From NCBI RefSeq assembly GCF_021228295.1, contig NZ_JAJQPD010000003.1, positions 124,001 through 188,000 of the forward strand: DNA of 64,000 nucleotides, in the 5' to 3' direction. Within the stretch, counting starts at the first letter, position 1. The number at the start of each line of letters is the position of its first letter. The DNA comes from Agromyces humatus (GTDB lineage Bacteria; Actinomycetota; Actinomycetes; Actinomycetales; Microbacteriaceae). Below are positions 7,927-16,732 of this stretch, one piece after another. The position numbers and the translations under genes are program-made. The notes below the pieces were generated by a model. It made no database searches, was not told the DNA's origin, and saw nothing but the letters and a program-made list of their open reading frames with translations.

Positions 7927-9113
7927 GCGGTGACTCCGGCCCGGTCGGATGCCGCGGCGTAGAGCTCTTCGTACGCGTGCGCGACGCGCGCCCACGTGAA
8001 CTCGCCCACCCGTTCGCGACCCGCTGCGGCGAGCTGCATTCGCAAGGATTCGTCGGCGCTCACGTGCTCGAGGGTGCCGACGAGCGCGGCCATGTCCTCG
8101 GGGTCGACCAGGACTCCGTCGACACCGTCGCGCACGAAGCCCGGGGCACCGCCACGGTTCGTCATGACGAGCGGCGCCCCGCTGCGCCATGCCTCGAGCG
8201 CGACGATGCCGAACGCCTCCATGCGGCTGGGCACCACCACGGCGAGCGCGGCCGACATCGCCTGGGCGACGGCCGCCGCATCCAGGCGGCCGACCAGTTC
8301 GACGCGATCGGTCAGCCCGAGTCCGGTGACCTGTGCGTGCAGGCTTTCGCGCTCGGGTCCGTCACCCGCGATGACCAGACGGATGTCGCGATCGAGCCCT
8401 GCTCGCGCGAATGCGTCGATCAGCAGGTCGAAGCCCTTCATTCGGCCGAGGCGGCCGACTCCCAGCAGATAACGTCCACCGAGCCCCGGCCCGGCGGTCA
8501 TCGGCGGTGGTGGAGTGGGCTCGACCCCGTTCGGGACCACCAACCCGCCAACCAACCCGTAGTTGCGCTGCAGATCATCGATGACGAACCGTGACGGCGC
8601 CGTCACGCTCACCGCAGCGACCAGTGCGCGCCTGAGCGCGGTTCGGAGGAGTCGTGAGCGCTCGAACACCGCGTGATCGTCGGCAACGGTCTCGCCGTGC
8701 GACGTGACGATGAGCGGGAGGCCGAAGCGCCGATGCATGGCGACCGCATAGGCGCCGTTGGGGCCGAAGCAGTGCACGTGCAGGAGGTCGGGCCGGAACC
8801 CGCGTCGCGCGGCCGCCCAGCGACGCCACGCGGCGGGCAGCCGGAGCAGGAATCGGAACGCGGCACCCGGCGACGCGGCCGGGAGGGGAGTCGGCAGGTA
8901 CCGCACCGTCAGGCCCTCGACCTCGCGCACGCCCAGTGACTCGCCGCGATCGACCGTCCAGACCTCGACCTCGACGCCGTCGTCGCGCAGTCGTCGGGCG
9001 ACCTGGCGGACGTGCTCCTCGACCCCGCCGACGTACGGGTCGTACGAGGAGCTCACGAGCGCGACGCGGCGTGGGGTGCCCATCGCGGCCGCAGCAGCCG
9101 CTCGCCCACTCAC
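7923..9113 (-). CDS. Glycosyltransferase, GT-B fold (GT4)
   Basis: A 396-residue GT4 enzyme. The N-terminal strand is RRVALVSSSYDPYVGGVEEHV, with an H-C-F-G-P-N loop after LLHV. The donor domain begins YLLGVGRLGRMKGFDLL and carries the E-x7-E motif RMEAFGIVALEAW. GTG 9113 starts 3 nt after the stop of the upstream kinase gene; ATG 9083 (MGTPRRVAL) is an equally good start and would remove an Ala-rich leader. It is the middle gene of the operon 10637 to 7021. The sugar is unknown. Confidence 0.9.
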   Translation of the reverse strand: MSGRAAAAAAMGTPRRVALVSSSYDPYVGGVEEHVRQVARRLRDDGVEVEVWTVDRGESLGVREVEGLTVRYLPTPLPAASPGAAFRFLLRLPAAWRRWAAARRGFRPDLLHVHCFGPNGAYAVAMHRRFGLPLIVTSHGETVADDHAVFERSRLLRTALRRALVAAVSVTAPSRFVIDDLQRNYGLVGGLVVPNGVEPTPPPPMTAGPGLGGRYLLGVGRLGRMKGFDLLIDAFARAGLDRDIRLVIAGDGPERESLHAQVTGLGLTDRVELVGRLDAAAVAQAMSAALAVVVPSRMEAFGIVALEAWRSGAPLVMTNRGGAPGFVRDGVDGVLVDPEDMAALVGTLEHVSADESLRMQLAAAGRERVGEFTWARVAHAYEELYAAASDRAGVTA

Positions 9114-9116
9114 TCG

Positions 9117-10637
9117 TCAGCCGCGACGACCGCCACGGCGCGGTGCAGCGACCGGGGCTTCGTCCACGAGGTCGTCGGTGTCGGCATCGTCGACGCGCGA
9201 CGTTTCGGGCAGAGCCGAAACCTCGGCGGGCACGACCTCGTCAGGCTCTGCCCTCGACGTGTAGTCGCGGCGATACTCGTACGAGTACGCGGCGGCGTCG
9301 GTGCCGCGCAGAGGAGCCCGGTTCAGCACGATGCCGAGTGCGCGCCCGCGCGCCTTCTGCAGCGTGTCGAGGGCCTTGTCGAGCAGGTCGAACGTGGTCT
9401 TGCGGAGGGTGACGACGACGAGTGCACCGTCTGCCTGGTGCGCGAGCACGGCGCCATCGGTCACGGGCAGGAGCGGCGGGGCGTCGATGATCACCGTCGC
9501 GTGCTTCGTCAGGTCGGCGATCAGCGTGTGCATCCGCTCGGAGCCGAGCACCTCGCTCGGGTTCGGCGGAACGCTGCCGGCGGCGAGGACGAGGAGGTTG
9601 TTCGACTTCGGGGTGCGCTGCAGCACGTCGGCGAGCGCCGCCCGCCCCGCGAGCACGTCGCTGAGACCGGCTCCACCGGGCAGTCCCATGGTCGTCGCGA
9701 CCATCGACCGGCGAAGGTCGCCGTCGACGAGCACCACGGTGGTGCCCGCCGCTGCAAGCGTGAGCGCGAGGTTGCACGCGACGGTCGACTTTCCGTCGCC
9801 CGGAAGCGGACTCGTGACCACGATCGTCTTCGGCGGGTGGTCGACGTCCATGAACTGCAGGTTCGTGCGAAGGGCCCGCAACGCCTCGGAGACGGCGAAG
9901 GTGCCGTTTTTGCCGGTGGAGCCCGACGTCGACGGGTCGACGAGCCTGGTCGCGTCGTCGAGGCCGGGCACGATCGGGATCGTACCGACCACGGCGACTC
10001 CGGTGCGCTGCTCGACGTCCTCCGCAGCGCGGATGCGACGGTCGGAGACGGTGCGGACCATGGCGAACGCGATGCCGAATCCGAGGCCGAGGATTCCGCC
10101 CACCATCACGGCCGTCTGCACGTCGGGGAAGCTCGGCGATGAGGGCAACGACGCAACGTCGCCCGGGAGGATCGTGACGGGGGCCGAACCCGCGGTGCCG
10201 TCGCCCTCGAGTTCGTCGATCTCGAGCTTCATCGCGTCGATCCACGCCTCCGCCAGCGCCCGGGCGTCTTGCGGGCTCGAGCCTTGGGCGTTGACCTTGA
10301 TGAAGGTCGTGCTGTCGGGGTTCGTCACCTCGATGCGCTGGACGAGCGCCTCAGGGGTGGTGTCGAGCCCGAGCTCCTCGATCGCATGCTCGGCGACCGT
10401 GCGCCAGCCAGCGATCTCGAGGTAGGTGGGAACCTTCGCCCTGGCCAGCGAATCGCCGAGCGTCGATGTGCCGAGATCTTCGACCCCGGTCGACGACAAG
10501 TAGCCGCTCGCCCCAGCGACGTAGACGGGGGTCTGGAGCACCGTCCACCCGTACCCTGCACCGGCGCCGACGAGCGTCATCAGGAGGATGGCGATCCAGT
10601 GCCTGCGCAGACCGCGCAGGTAATCGCGGAGCTCCAT
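9117..10637 (-). CDS. Wzz-type chain-length regulator fused to BY-kinase
   Basis: A 506-residue fusion of a polysaccharide co-polymerase and a bacterial tyrosine autokinase. Residues 1-210 contain two membrane spans (WIAILLMTLVGAGAGYGWTV near residue 14 and AVMVGGILGLGFGIAFAMV near residue 175) around an extracellular Wzz domain. The cytoplasmic kinase follows, with Walker A SPLPGDGKSTVACNLA, Walker A' VVLVDGDLRR and Walker B VIIDAPPLLP. A tyrosine cluster (YSYEYRRDY) lies in the C-terminal tail, the usual autophosphorylation site. Such proteins control chain length and export in Wzx/Wzy pathways. A GGAGG site precedes ATG 10637. In Gram-positive bacteria the two halves are often separate (CpsC/CpsD); here they are fused as in many actinobacteria. 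Confidence 0.93.
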   Translation of the reverse strand: MELRDYLRGLRRHWIAILLMTLVGAGAGYGWTVLQTPVYVAGASGYLSSTGVEDLGTSTLGDSLARAKVPTYLEIAGWRTVAEHAIEELGLDTTPEALVQRIEVTNPDSTTFIKVNAQGSSPQDARALAEAWIDAMKLEIDELEGDGTAGSAPVTILPGDVASLPSSPSFPDVQTAVMVGGILGLGFGIAFAMVRTVSDRRIRAAEDVEQRTGVAVVGTIPIVPGLDDATRLVDPSTSGSTGKNGTFAVSEALRALRTNLQFMDVDHPPKTIVVTSPLPGDGKSTVACNLALTLAAAGTTVVLVDGDLRRSMVATTMGLPGGAGLSDVLAGRAALADVLQRTPKSNNLLVLAAGSVPPNPSEVLGSERMHTLIADLTKHATVIIDAPPLLPVTDGAVLAHQADGALVVVTLRKTTFDLLDKALDTLQKARGRALGIVLNRAPLRGTDAAAYSYEYRRDYTSRAEPDEVVPAEVSALPETSRVDDADTDDLVDEAPVAAPRRGGRRG

Positions 10638-10735
10638 GCAACCTCCGTGCTTTCCAAGGCGTCACCGCGGCGCGGCAGACCCTTCCATGAATAGCCCAAT
10701 GGTATGTCAACGACCATCGATGTGCGCGCGCGAGC

Positions 10736-12121
10736 CTATCGGCCCGGACCGGTGCCCGCCTTGGATGCGCCGAGGCGCGCGAGGGGCTCTGGCGTGGCGA
10801 GTTCTTCGCGCGCCTCCTTCGCCCTTCGTTCGTGATCCATCGCACCCAGGCAGATGCCCGCGACCACGAACGGCACCGACACCTGCACGGCGACCCAGAA
10901 CAGGTCGAACTGCGACTGCACGAATCGGCTGAGCAGCACGGCGACCGCGAGGGTGCCGAACCGCGGGTCGACACGCCAGAGCACGACAAGCACCCCGATC
11001 CACATCACGAGGAACCCGATGAGCCCGACGACACCCGCCGAAGCGAGCACCTCCAACTCGGCCTGCGGGGGCTGGTACCCCAGCTCGCCGGGGTTGTACC
11101 AGTAGCGCAGTCCGTGCCCGAAGATCGGAGACTCCCGCCAGAAGTGATACACCTCGCGGAACCACTCGACTCGCTGGAAGACCGAGTTGTGCCGGTTCTG
11201 GGACTCGACCTGTTCGACCACCATCGAGATCACGAGCCACGCCGCGGGGATCAGCAGGAGGAGCACCCATCGAGAACGTCCGGTGGTGCTCCGGCGCAGC
11301 ACTGCGATGATGATCGCGGCCACCAGCCCGATGAGTGCCTGACGAGACTGTGCGACCACGATGCCCGCCGCCATCAGCACGAACGCGAACCTCGCCCAGC
11401 CCTTCGTCCAACCAACCCAGTCGGGGTTGAGGTACGCGATGATCGCGCCGAACGCGAGCACCGTCCCGATGAAGTTCTTGTGCATCGGGAACGGCCAAGT
11501 CGGCGTTGCCGGGCCGAAGTCACCGACCGCATACTGGAAACCGGCTGCTACCACGGTGAACGCGGCGAACAAGGTGGCGGTGAAGACGATGAGCGACAGC
11601 GCAAGTCTCGCGTACCCAGCGGCGCCGAGTGCCCACCCGACGATGAGCGCGCCCGAGACGAGCAGCCACGCGTGGAACCACTCGATCGTGTTGAGTGCGT
11701 ACGGGTTGACGACGACGGTGAACAGGGTCGCGAACTGGTACACGAGATTGATGAGCAGCAACTGGCGCAGCGGCTTGCTGTAGGGGCGATGGCCGAGCAG
11801 CAGCGCCGTGCCGAACGCGGCGGCGAGCGCGGCGTCGGAAACTGAGAGGTCGCCGCCGCCGAGGCCGATGCGCTGAGCGACCAGCAGGCCCGGCATCGCG
11901 AACAGTGCGATCGCGAGGGGCTTCGACGTGGTGAGCGCGGCGGCGACAACCAGTCCGCCGATGACGATGGCGAGCGTCGCACCGCCCACGAATCCCCGCT
12001 CGAGGACGAAGTACGTGGCGACGACAGCTCCGAAGGCTGCAAGAACCCAGCGCCACGCGTTCGCCCACAAGTCGGCGATCCGCTCGCGCCAGAGCTCTCG
12101 GCGCGTGGTGGTCGAAGTCAT
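10736..12121 (-). CDS. O-antigen ligase / Wzy-type polymerase family membrane protein
   Basis: A 461-residue polytopic protein with about eleven hydrophobic segments and a large hydrophilic loop between the late segments (containing RVEWFREVYHFW, SPIFGHGLRYWYNPGELG). The G-H-G and Y-x-P-G-E-L-G pattern is typical of the Wzy_C/O-antigen ligase family. In this context polymerisation of lipid-linked repeat units is the likely role. It lies in the same leftward direction as the Wzz/kinase, 98 bp upstream of it. The 63-bp divergent gap before the FrhB gene holds the promoters of both. GAAGGA precedes ATG 12121 by a usual distance. Confidence 0.88.
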   Translation of the reverse strand: MTSTTTRRELWRERIADLWANAWRWVLAAFGAVVATYFVLERGFVGGATLAIVIGGLVVAAALTTSKPLAIALFAMPGLLVAQRIGLGGGDLSVSDAALAAAFGTALLLGHRPYSKPLRQLLLINLVYQFATLFTVVVNPYALNTIEWFHAWLLVSGALIVGWALGAAGYARLALSLIVFTATLFAAFTVVAAGFQYAVGDFGPATPTWPFPMHKNFIGTVLAFGAIIAYLNPDWVGWTKGWARFAFVLMAAGIVVAQSRQALIGLVAAIIIAVLRRSTTGRSRWVLLLLIPAAWLVISMVVEQVESQNRHNSVFQRVEWFREVYHFWRESPIFGHGLRYWYNPGELGYQPPQAELEVLASAGVVGLIGFLVMWIGVLVVLWRVDPRFGTLAVAVLLSRFVQSQFDLFWVAVQVSVPFVVAGICLGAMDHERRAKEAREELATPEPLARLGASKAGTGPGR

Positions 12122-12172
12122 GCCCGGTCCTTCGGTGTGATCCGGTCAAGTATCGCACCTCTCCCGTGCGGC

Positions 12173-12178
12173 TAGTCT
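12173..12178 (+). promoter_or_regulatory. -10 box, leaderless type (FrhB gene)
   Basis: TAGTCT ends 6 nt before ATG 12185. No Shine-Dalgarno sequence is present in the short spacer (ggcccg). Confidence 0.55.
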
Positions 12179-12184
12179 GGCCCG

Positions 12185-13558
12185 ATGGGACACACGATCG
12201 GCGATGTGGTCGCACAAGGGATGTGTGTCGGCTGCGGCGGATGTTCCATCCGCACCTCGGGGGCGATATCAGTTCGACTCGACGGCTACGGGATGCACCA
12301 GGCTGACCTCACTGGCGCGACTCCCGCACAGATCCGGCAGGCAGACAGTGTCTGCCCATTCTCAGACGCATCGAAGGATGAAGATCGCATCGCAGCGGAA
12401 CGGTACGGCGACCTGCCGTCGGACTCCCGCATCGGGCGGTACGGATCGATCCACGCCGGGCGCCTCACGGACGACGCGCGGGTGATGGGCAGCAGCTCCG
12501 GTGGGCTCACCTCGTGGTTCCTGGGCGAGCTGCTCGATCGACGGCTCGTCGATGGGGTCATCCACGTCGGACGCGACGGTGGCCGGGAGCTGTTCGGCTA
12601 CACGATCTCCCGCAGCGCCGAGGATCTCCTCGCGTCTCGCAAGTCCATGTACTACTCGACCACGCTTGCCGAAGTCGTGCGCGAGGTTCGGGGCGATGGG
12701 CTGACCTACGCGATCGTGGGCGTGCCGTGCTTCATCACGGCCATGCGACATCTCGCGGAGGTCGACGCCGATCTGCGCGCCCAGTTCACCTGGCACGTCG
12801 GGCTCGTGTGCGGGCACCTCAAGAGCCAGTTCTTCGCGGAGTCGCTCGCGTGGCAGGCGGGCGTGCGCCCGGAGCACCTCGAGGCTATCGACTTCAGGGT
12901 CAAGAACCCCTCCCGACGCTCCTACTCGTACGATTACGAGGTCCGCGCGCACGGTCGGCTTCCGCGGCGGCGCCGCACCCTCTCGGCCCTCGACGGCAGC
13001 TGGGGCTACGGCGCCTTCCAGCCAGCGGCTTGCAACTTCTGCGACGACGTGTTCGCCGAGACCTCCGACATCGTGTTCGGCGATGCGTGGCTGCCTCGGT
13101 ACACGGACGACTGGCGGGGCACCAACGTCGTGGTCACGCGCCGTGCGGACGCCGACCTGATCCTCGCCGAAGGCGTCGACGACGGCACTGTCCTCCTCGA
13201 GCCGCTGACCCCCGACCTCGCCGCGCAATCGCAGGCGGGGAATTTCCGGCACCGACGCGATGGCCTCAGGGTGCGGCTGGCCGATGACCTCGCCGCGGGG
13301 CTGAGCGTGCCGCGCAAGCGGGTCGTCCCCGGATACGAGGGTGTCTCGGCCGATCGGATGGCGCTGATCCGTCAACGCCGTGCGATGTCCGTGCTCTCCT
13401 TCGAGGCGTTCGCGCGATCGAAGCAGACTCGCCGGCTGTCGTCGTACACCCGACCGATGCGCGCCGCGATCGCTCGATACCGAAAGGTCGAGTCTGCCGG
13501 GCAGAGTCTGTCCACCCGCGCGCGCGCAAAGCTCCGATCCCTGCTCAGGCGCGGGTAG
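12185..13558 (+). CDS. Coenzyme F420 hydrogenase/dehydrogenase beta-subunit family Fe-S protein
   Basis: A 457-residue FrhB/FdhB-family protein. The N-terminus has a CxxCxxC cluster (GMCVGCGGC, residues 14-20), a later VCPF cysteine and a third group (ACNFCDD) in the C-terminal half, as needed for [4Fe-4S] and flavin binding. The middle contains SSSGGLTSWFLGELL and VGVPCFITAMRHL, the FrhB signature regions. Members of this family are often found beside pyruvyl transferases in exopolysaccharide loci, where a redox or reductive sugar-modifying role is suspected but unproven. It starts a rightward pair with the pyruvyl transferase 5 nt downstream. No other F420 gene is in the window. Confidence 0.88.
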   Translation: MGHTIGDVVAQGMCVGCGGCSIRTSGAISVRLDGYGMHQADLTGATPAQIRQADSVCPFSDASKDEDRIAAERYGDLPSDSRIGRYGSIHAGRLTDDARVMGSSSGGLTSWFLGELLDRRLVDGVIHVGRDGGRELFGYTISRSAEDLLASRKSMYYSTTLAEVVREVRGDGLTYAIVGVPCFITAMRHLAEVDADLRAQFTWHVGLVCGHLKSQFFAESLAWQAGVRPEHLEAIDFRVKNPSRRSYSYDYEVRAHGRLPRRRRTLSALDGSWGYGAFQPAACNFCDDVFAETSDIVFGDAWLPRYTDDWRGTNVVVTRRADADLILAEGVDDGTVLLEPLTPDLAAQSQAGNFRHRRDGLRVRLADDLAAGLSVPRKRVVPGYEGVSADRMALIRQRRAMSVLSFEAFARSKQTRRLSSYTRPMRAAIARYRKVESAGQSLSTRARAKLRSLLRRG

Positions 13559-13563
13559 ACCCG

Positions 13564-14703
13564 ATGGGCACTTGCAGGGTCGGCATCGTCACGATCAACG
13601 ACGACACGAACTACGGGAACCGCCTGCAGAACTACGCGCTCCAGGAAGCGGTCCGGTCGCTGGGATGGGAGCCGGAAACAATTCGGAACCGACCGCCCGC
13701 TTGGGATCGCGCCCTGCTGGCGCCGCGTCTCCTGCACGACATCCGAAAGGACGTCGTCGGCTTCACTCGCCGAGCGAGCACCCGCGCACGCGAGCGCGTG
13801 CAGGGAAGTGCCGTGAGCGCTCCCGCCTACCTCGAGCGCCGTCGCACAGCGATCCGCGAGTTCGCCCGCACGCGGATCGCTTCGTCGGCGCAGGTGTACT
13901 CGGAGATGCCTGCAGATCATTGGGCTGATCGGTATGACGCCGCGATCGTCGGATCGGACCAGGTCTGGAATCCGACATACCGTCGGGCTCAGGGCATCGA
14001 CTTCCTCGACTTCGTCGGCGAGTCGCGACGGATCGCCTACGCTGCGAGCTTCGGCATCGAGCATGTGCCCGGGTTTCTCCGTTCCCGGTATCGCACGTGG
14101 CTCAATGGCATCCCGCAGCTGTCGGTCCGCGAGTCGAGCGGGCGCCGCATCGTGGCCGACCTGACGGGTCGAGATGTGCCTGTTGTGGTCGACCCGACCC
14201 TGCTCGTGGACCGGAGCGCCTGGGATCGGCTCATCGCGGCAGAACCGCAGATCCTCCCCGTGCCCTACGCGGTTCGCTTCTTCCTCGGCCAGCCGACGCC
14301 GGAGCAGGACGCCTGGGTGACGCGACATGCGCTTGACACCGGCCTCGAGGTCGTCGACCTGCACGCTTTGGATCAGGAGCGGTTCGCCGACGTCGGCCCC
14401 GCCGGATTCGTCGCCGCGATCGCTCGTGCGGAGGTCGTCTACACCGACTCGTTCCACGCGGGGATCTTCTCACTGTTGTATCGGCGGTCCGTCGTCTTGC
14501 GCCACCGCTTCGATCGAGACCCGCGTTGGCAGGAGCTCCTCTCGCAGAATGGCCTGTCGACCCGTGCGACCGAAGTCGGGGGGCTGCAGTCGATCGCGGG
14601 GGTGGACTGGGCGGCGGTCGAGACGCAACGGGATCTGCTTCGGAGCACATCGGCGGCGTTCCTCCGCGGTGCGCTCGAGTCCTCAGCGGTCCACGCGGGA
14701 TAG
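13564..14703 (+). CDS. Polysaccharide pyruvyl transferase family protein
   Basis: A 379-residue protein of the PS_pyruv_trans family. It opens CRVGIVTINDDTNYGNRLQNYALQ, the N-terminal G-N-x-L-Q-x-Y-A-L signature. VGSDQVWNPTY is the conserved S-D-Q-V-W core and VYTDSFHAGIFSLLYRR holds the conserved D-S-x-H motif. It differs from the shorter homologue at 7021, so the two probably act on different acceptors. It follows the FrhB gene by 5 nt in an FrhB/pyruvyl transferase pairing common in surface-glycan loci. Its last 21 bases overlap the end of the convergent gene at 14683. Confidence 0.9.
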   Translation: MGTCRVGIVTINDDTNYGNRLQNYALQEAVRSLGWEPETIRNRPPAWDRALLAPRLLHDIRKDVVGFTRRASTRARERVQGSAVSAPAYLERRRTAIREFARTRIASSAQVYSEMPADHWADRYDAAIVGSDQVWNPTYRRAQGIDFLDFVGESRRIAYAASFGIEHVPGFLRSRYRTWLNGIPQLSVRESSGRRIVADLTGRDVPVVVDPTLLVDRSAWDRLIAAEPQILPVPYAVRFFLGQPTPEQDAWVTRHALDTGLEVVDLHALDQERFADVGPAGFVAAIARAEVVYTDSFHAGIFSLLYRRSVVLRHRFDRDPRWQELLSQNGLSTRATEVGGLQSIAGVDWAAVETQRDLLRSTSAAFLRGALESSAVHAG

Positions 14704-15696
14704 CGCAGAGGACCGGACCTCGTGCGCCCGGGTCCGCGATCCGAGCGCGATCCAGATGCGCGGCGGATGACGCAGCAGCGTGTGCGCGACGCCGTCGGCC
14801 GCCTGCGCCAACCCGGGCAGCAGTCTTCCGTGGGCGATGAGGGCCCGACCCTCGTCGAACTTGCGCCGAGCGGTGCGTGCCTGATGCGCACGCCAGATGC
14901 CGCGGATGCGCTGGCGCATGCCATCGGAGTGGTCGGCGTGATACACGGCCGCCCACACCTGGCGGGCGCCTCGGACGTTCCGTGCACGGTTCCCCGATGC
15001 ATTCGACGTGTGCCGGCGGTATCCGACGAGCACGCGATCGACCGGCACGAACGGCCCGTGCTTCGCCAGTCTCGCCACGAACTCCCAGTCCTCGGCGAGG
15101 AACCTGCCGTCGAAGCCGCCTGCGGCGTCGTGCGCGGCACGGCGGATGAGCAGGCAGCTCGGCGGGTAGACGAGGTTGGCGATGAACAGGTGTTCGGCCC
15201 GCACGTCTGCGGCGCTGTCCCGCGGCACGAGTCGCCCGTCTCGGAGGTCCTCGCGCCCGCGCATGTGCCGCGGGAAGTCGCCCGGGTTCATGACCTGCCC
15301 GTCGCCGTCGATGTACTCCGCGAGTGCGAACGCTCCCGCCGCGTCGGGGCGTTGTTCGAGCGTGCTGACCAAGGTCGCGAGCGCCCCCGGATCCCACACG
15401 TCGTCGGCGTCGAGGAAGACCAGGTACGACGAGCGCTCCGACGCCTGCGTGGCCCCCGTGTTGCGAGCTTCTGCGACACCGAGATGCGGGTTCGTCGCGA
15501 GGTGCACGCGCGCGTCGGACTGGTGCGTCCTGACGATGCCGGGACCGCCGTCGGTCGACCCGTCGTCCACGACGATCACCTCGAGCCGCCGGAAGGTCTG
15601 CGCGAGCACCGACCGAAGTGTCTCCTCGATGAACCGCTCGCCGTTGTAGAGCGGGATCACGATGGTGACGATCGGCGACTCGGCGTTGGACCTCAC
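14683..15696 (-). CDS. Glycosyltransferase family 2
   Basis: A 337-residue GT-A fold GT2 enzyme. The N-terminal donor site is textbook: VTIVIPLYNGERFIEETLRS, VIVVDDGSTD and later VFLDADDVWDPGAL (the D-x-D metal site). An EDWEFVARL motif provides the catalytic-base region (E-D). The C-terminal 100 residues are Arg-rich and amphipathic. GTG 15696 is the only reasonable start. It is convergent with and overlaps the pyruvyl transferase, and divergent from the GT2 gene at 15764, so it is transcribed alone. Confidence 0.92.
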   Translation of the reverse strand: MRSNAESPIVTIVIPLYNGERFIEETLRSVLAQTFRRLEVIVVDDGSTDGGPGIVRTHQSDARVHLATNPHLGVAEARNTGATQASERSSYLVFLDADDVWDPGALATLVSTLEQRPDAAGAFALAEYIDGDGQVMNPGDFPRHMRGREDLRDGRLVPRDSAADVRAEHLFIANLVYPPSCLLIRRAAHDAAGGFDGRFLAEDWEFVARLAKHGPFVPVDRVLVGYRRHTSNASGNRARNVRGARQVWAAVYHADHSDGMRQRIRGIWRAHQARTARRKFDEGRALIAHGRLLPGLAQAADGVAHTLLRHPPRIWIALGSRTRAHEVRSSALSRVDR

Positions 15697-15751
15697 GTGA
15701 GAAGGATGCCACGAGATCCGATCCCGAGGCCGAACGGGAGCGATCGACCGC

Positions 15752-15757
15752 TACGCT
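15752..15757 (+). promoter_or_regulatory. -10 box, leaderless type (GT2 gene at 15764)
   Basis: TACGCT ends 6 nt before GTG 15764. The 67-bp divergent region with the gene at 15696 carries no Shine-Dalgarno for this gene. Confidence 0.5.
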
Positions 15758-15763
15758 GATCCG

Positions 15764-16732
15764 GTGCGCGCTCCCCTCTCGACCGTCGTCGTCATCGCGA
15801 CGTACCAGCGCGCCGAGTACGTCGAGGAATGCCTCGCCCATCTCGAGCGCCAGACTGTGGCACCCCACCGGGTCGTGGTCGTCGACGCCTCCCCGAACGA
15901 CCTGACGCACGAGGTCGTGGCGCGCCATCCGGGCGTCGAGTACCGGCGCAATCCGCTCGGCGTCGGGCACACGGCGACGTCGCGGGCGATCGGCGTCGAA
16001 GGCGCCGAGGAAGATGTCATCGTTTTTGTCGACGATGACGCATACGCCGATGCCGACTGGCTCGAGCGGCTCCTCGAACCGTATGGCGATCCCGATGTCG
16101 CAGCCGTAGGCGGTCGCGCGCGCAACGGCCAACCCGATGAGGAACACGACGGGATTGGCCAGATCGGGCTCCTGCTGCCCGACGGGCGACTCACCGGCTA
16201 CTTCGCGGCCGCGCCCGACCGGGTCGTCGAGGTCGACCACATGCTCGGGGCGAACATGTCGGTTCGCTCCAGCGTCGTGCGCGAACTCGGCGGCATCCGC
16301 GACTTCTACCCCGGAACCTGCTTGCGCGAGGAGACCGACATCGCCCTGCGCATGCGTCGCCGCGACCTGAGAATCGTCTACACCCCGTTCGCCGTGGTCG
16401 AGCACGTGGGCGGGCGCTATGCACGCGGCCGCCGCTTCGACTCGCGGTACCGGTACTTCGGAGCCAGGAACCACATCGTGCTCCTCGCGACGACCCTCGG
16501 ATGGCGCGACCCGCACGTCCGTACCTACGGCCGAACCGTACTTCGGCGATCCCGTCATGAGGTGCTCGACGGCCTCCGCGCGTTCCGGCGTCGGAAGGGG
16601 GTCCGAGCGAGGCTCAAGGGGCTTGCCGGCGGCGTGCAACGCTCGTCGGTCGACCTGACGGGTACCGTCGCGGGCGCGCTCGCCGCGTTCCGCGCGACGT
16701 CCACGCTTCGCAGACGTGGGTCCGAGCGGTGA
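15764..16732 (+). CDS. Glycosyltransferase family 2
   Basis: A 322-residue GT2 enzyme. It begins STVVVIATYQRAEYVEECLAHL, with VVVVDASPND in place of the more usual VDDGS. The metal-binding motif is VDDDAYADADWL. A later LREETDIALRMRRR holds the E-E/D catalytic-base region, and the C-terminal tail is basic. This arrangement matches rhamnosyl/galactosyl-type GT2 proteins. The 3' end overlaps the next gene (GTGA at 16729), so the two are translationally coupled. Confidence 0.9.
   Translation: MRAPLSTVVVIATYQRAEYVEECLAHLERQTVAPHRVVVVDASPNDLTHEVVARHPGVEYRRNPLGVGHTATSRAIGVEGAEEDVIVFVDDDAYADADWLERLLEPYGDPDVAAVGGRARNGQPDEEHDGIGQIGLLLPDGRLTGYFAAAPDRVVEVDHMLGANMSVRSSVVRELGGIRDFYPGTCLREETDIALRMRRRDLRIVYTPFAVVEHVGGRYARGRRFDSRYRYFGARNHIVLLATTLGWRDPHVRTYGRTVLRRSRHEVLDGLRAFRRRKGVRARLKGLAGGVQRSSVDLTGTVAGALAAFRATSTLRRRGSER

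Noticed and set aside
14231..16639. An 802-codon open frame on the minus strand
   Set aside because: It crosses three real genes (two on the plus strand and one in another minus frame) and encodes low-complexity Arg/Ala sequence.
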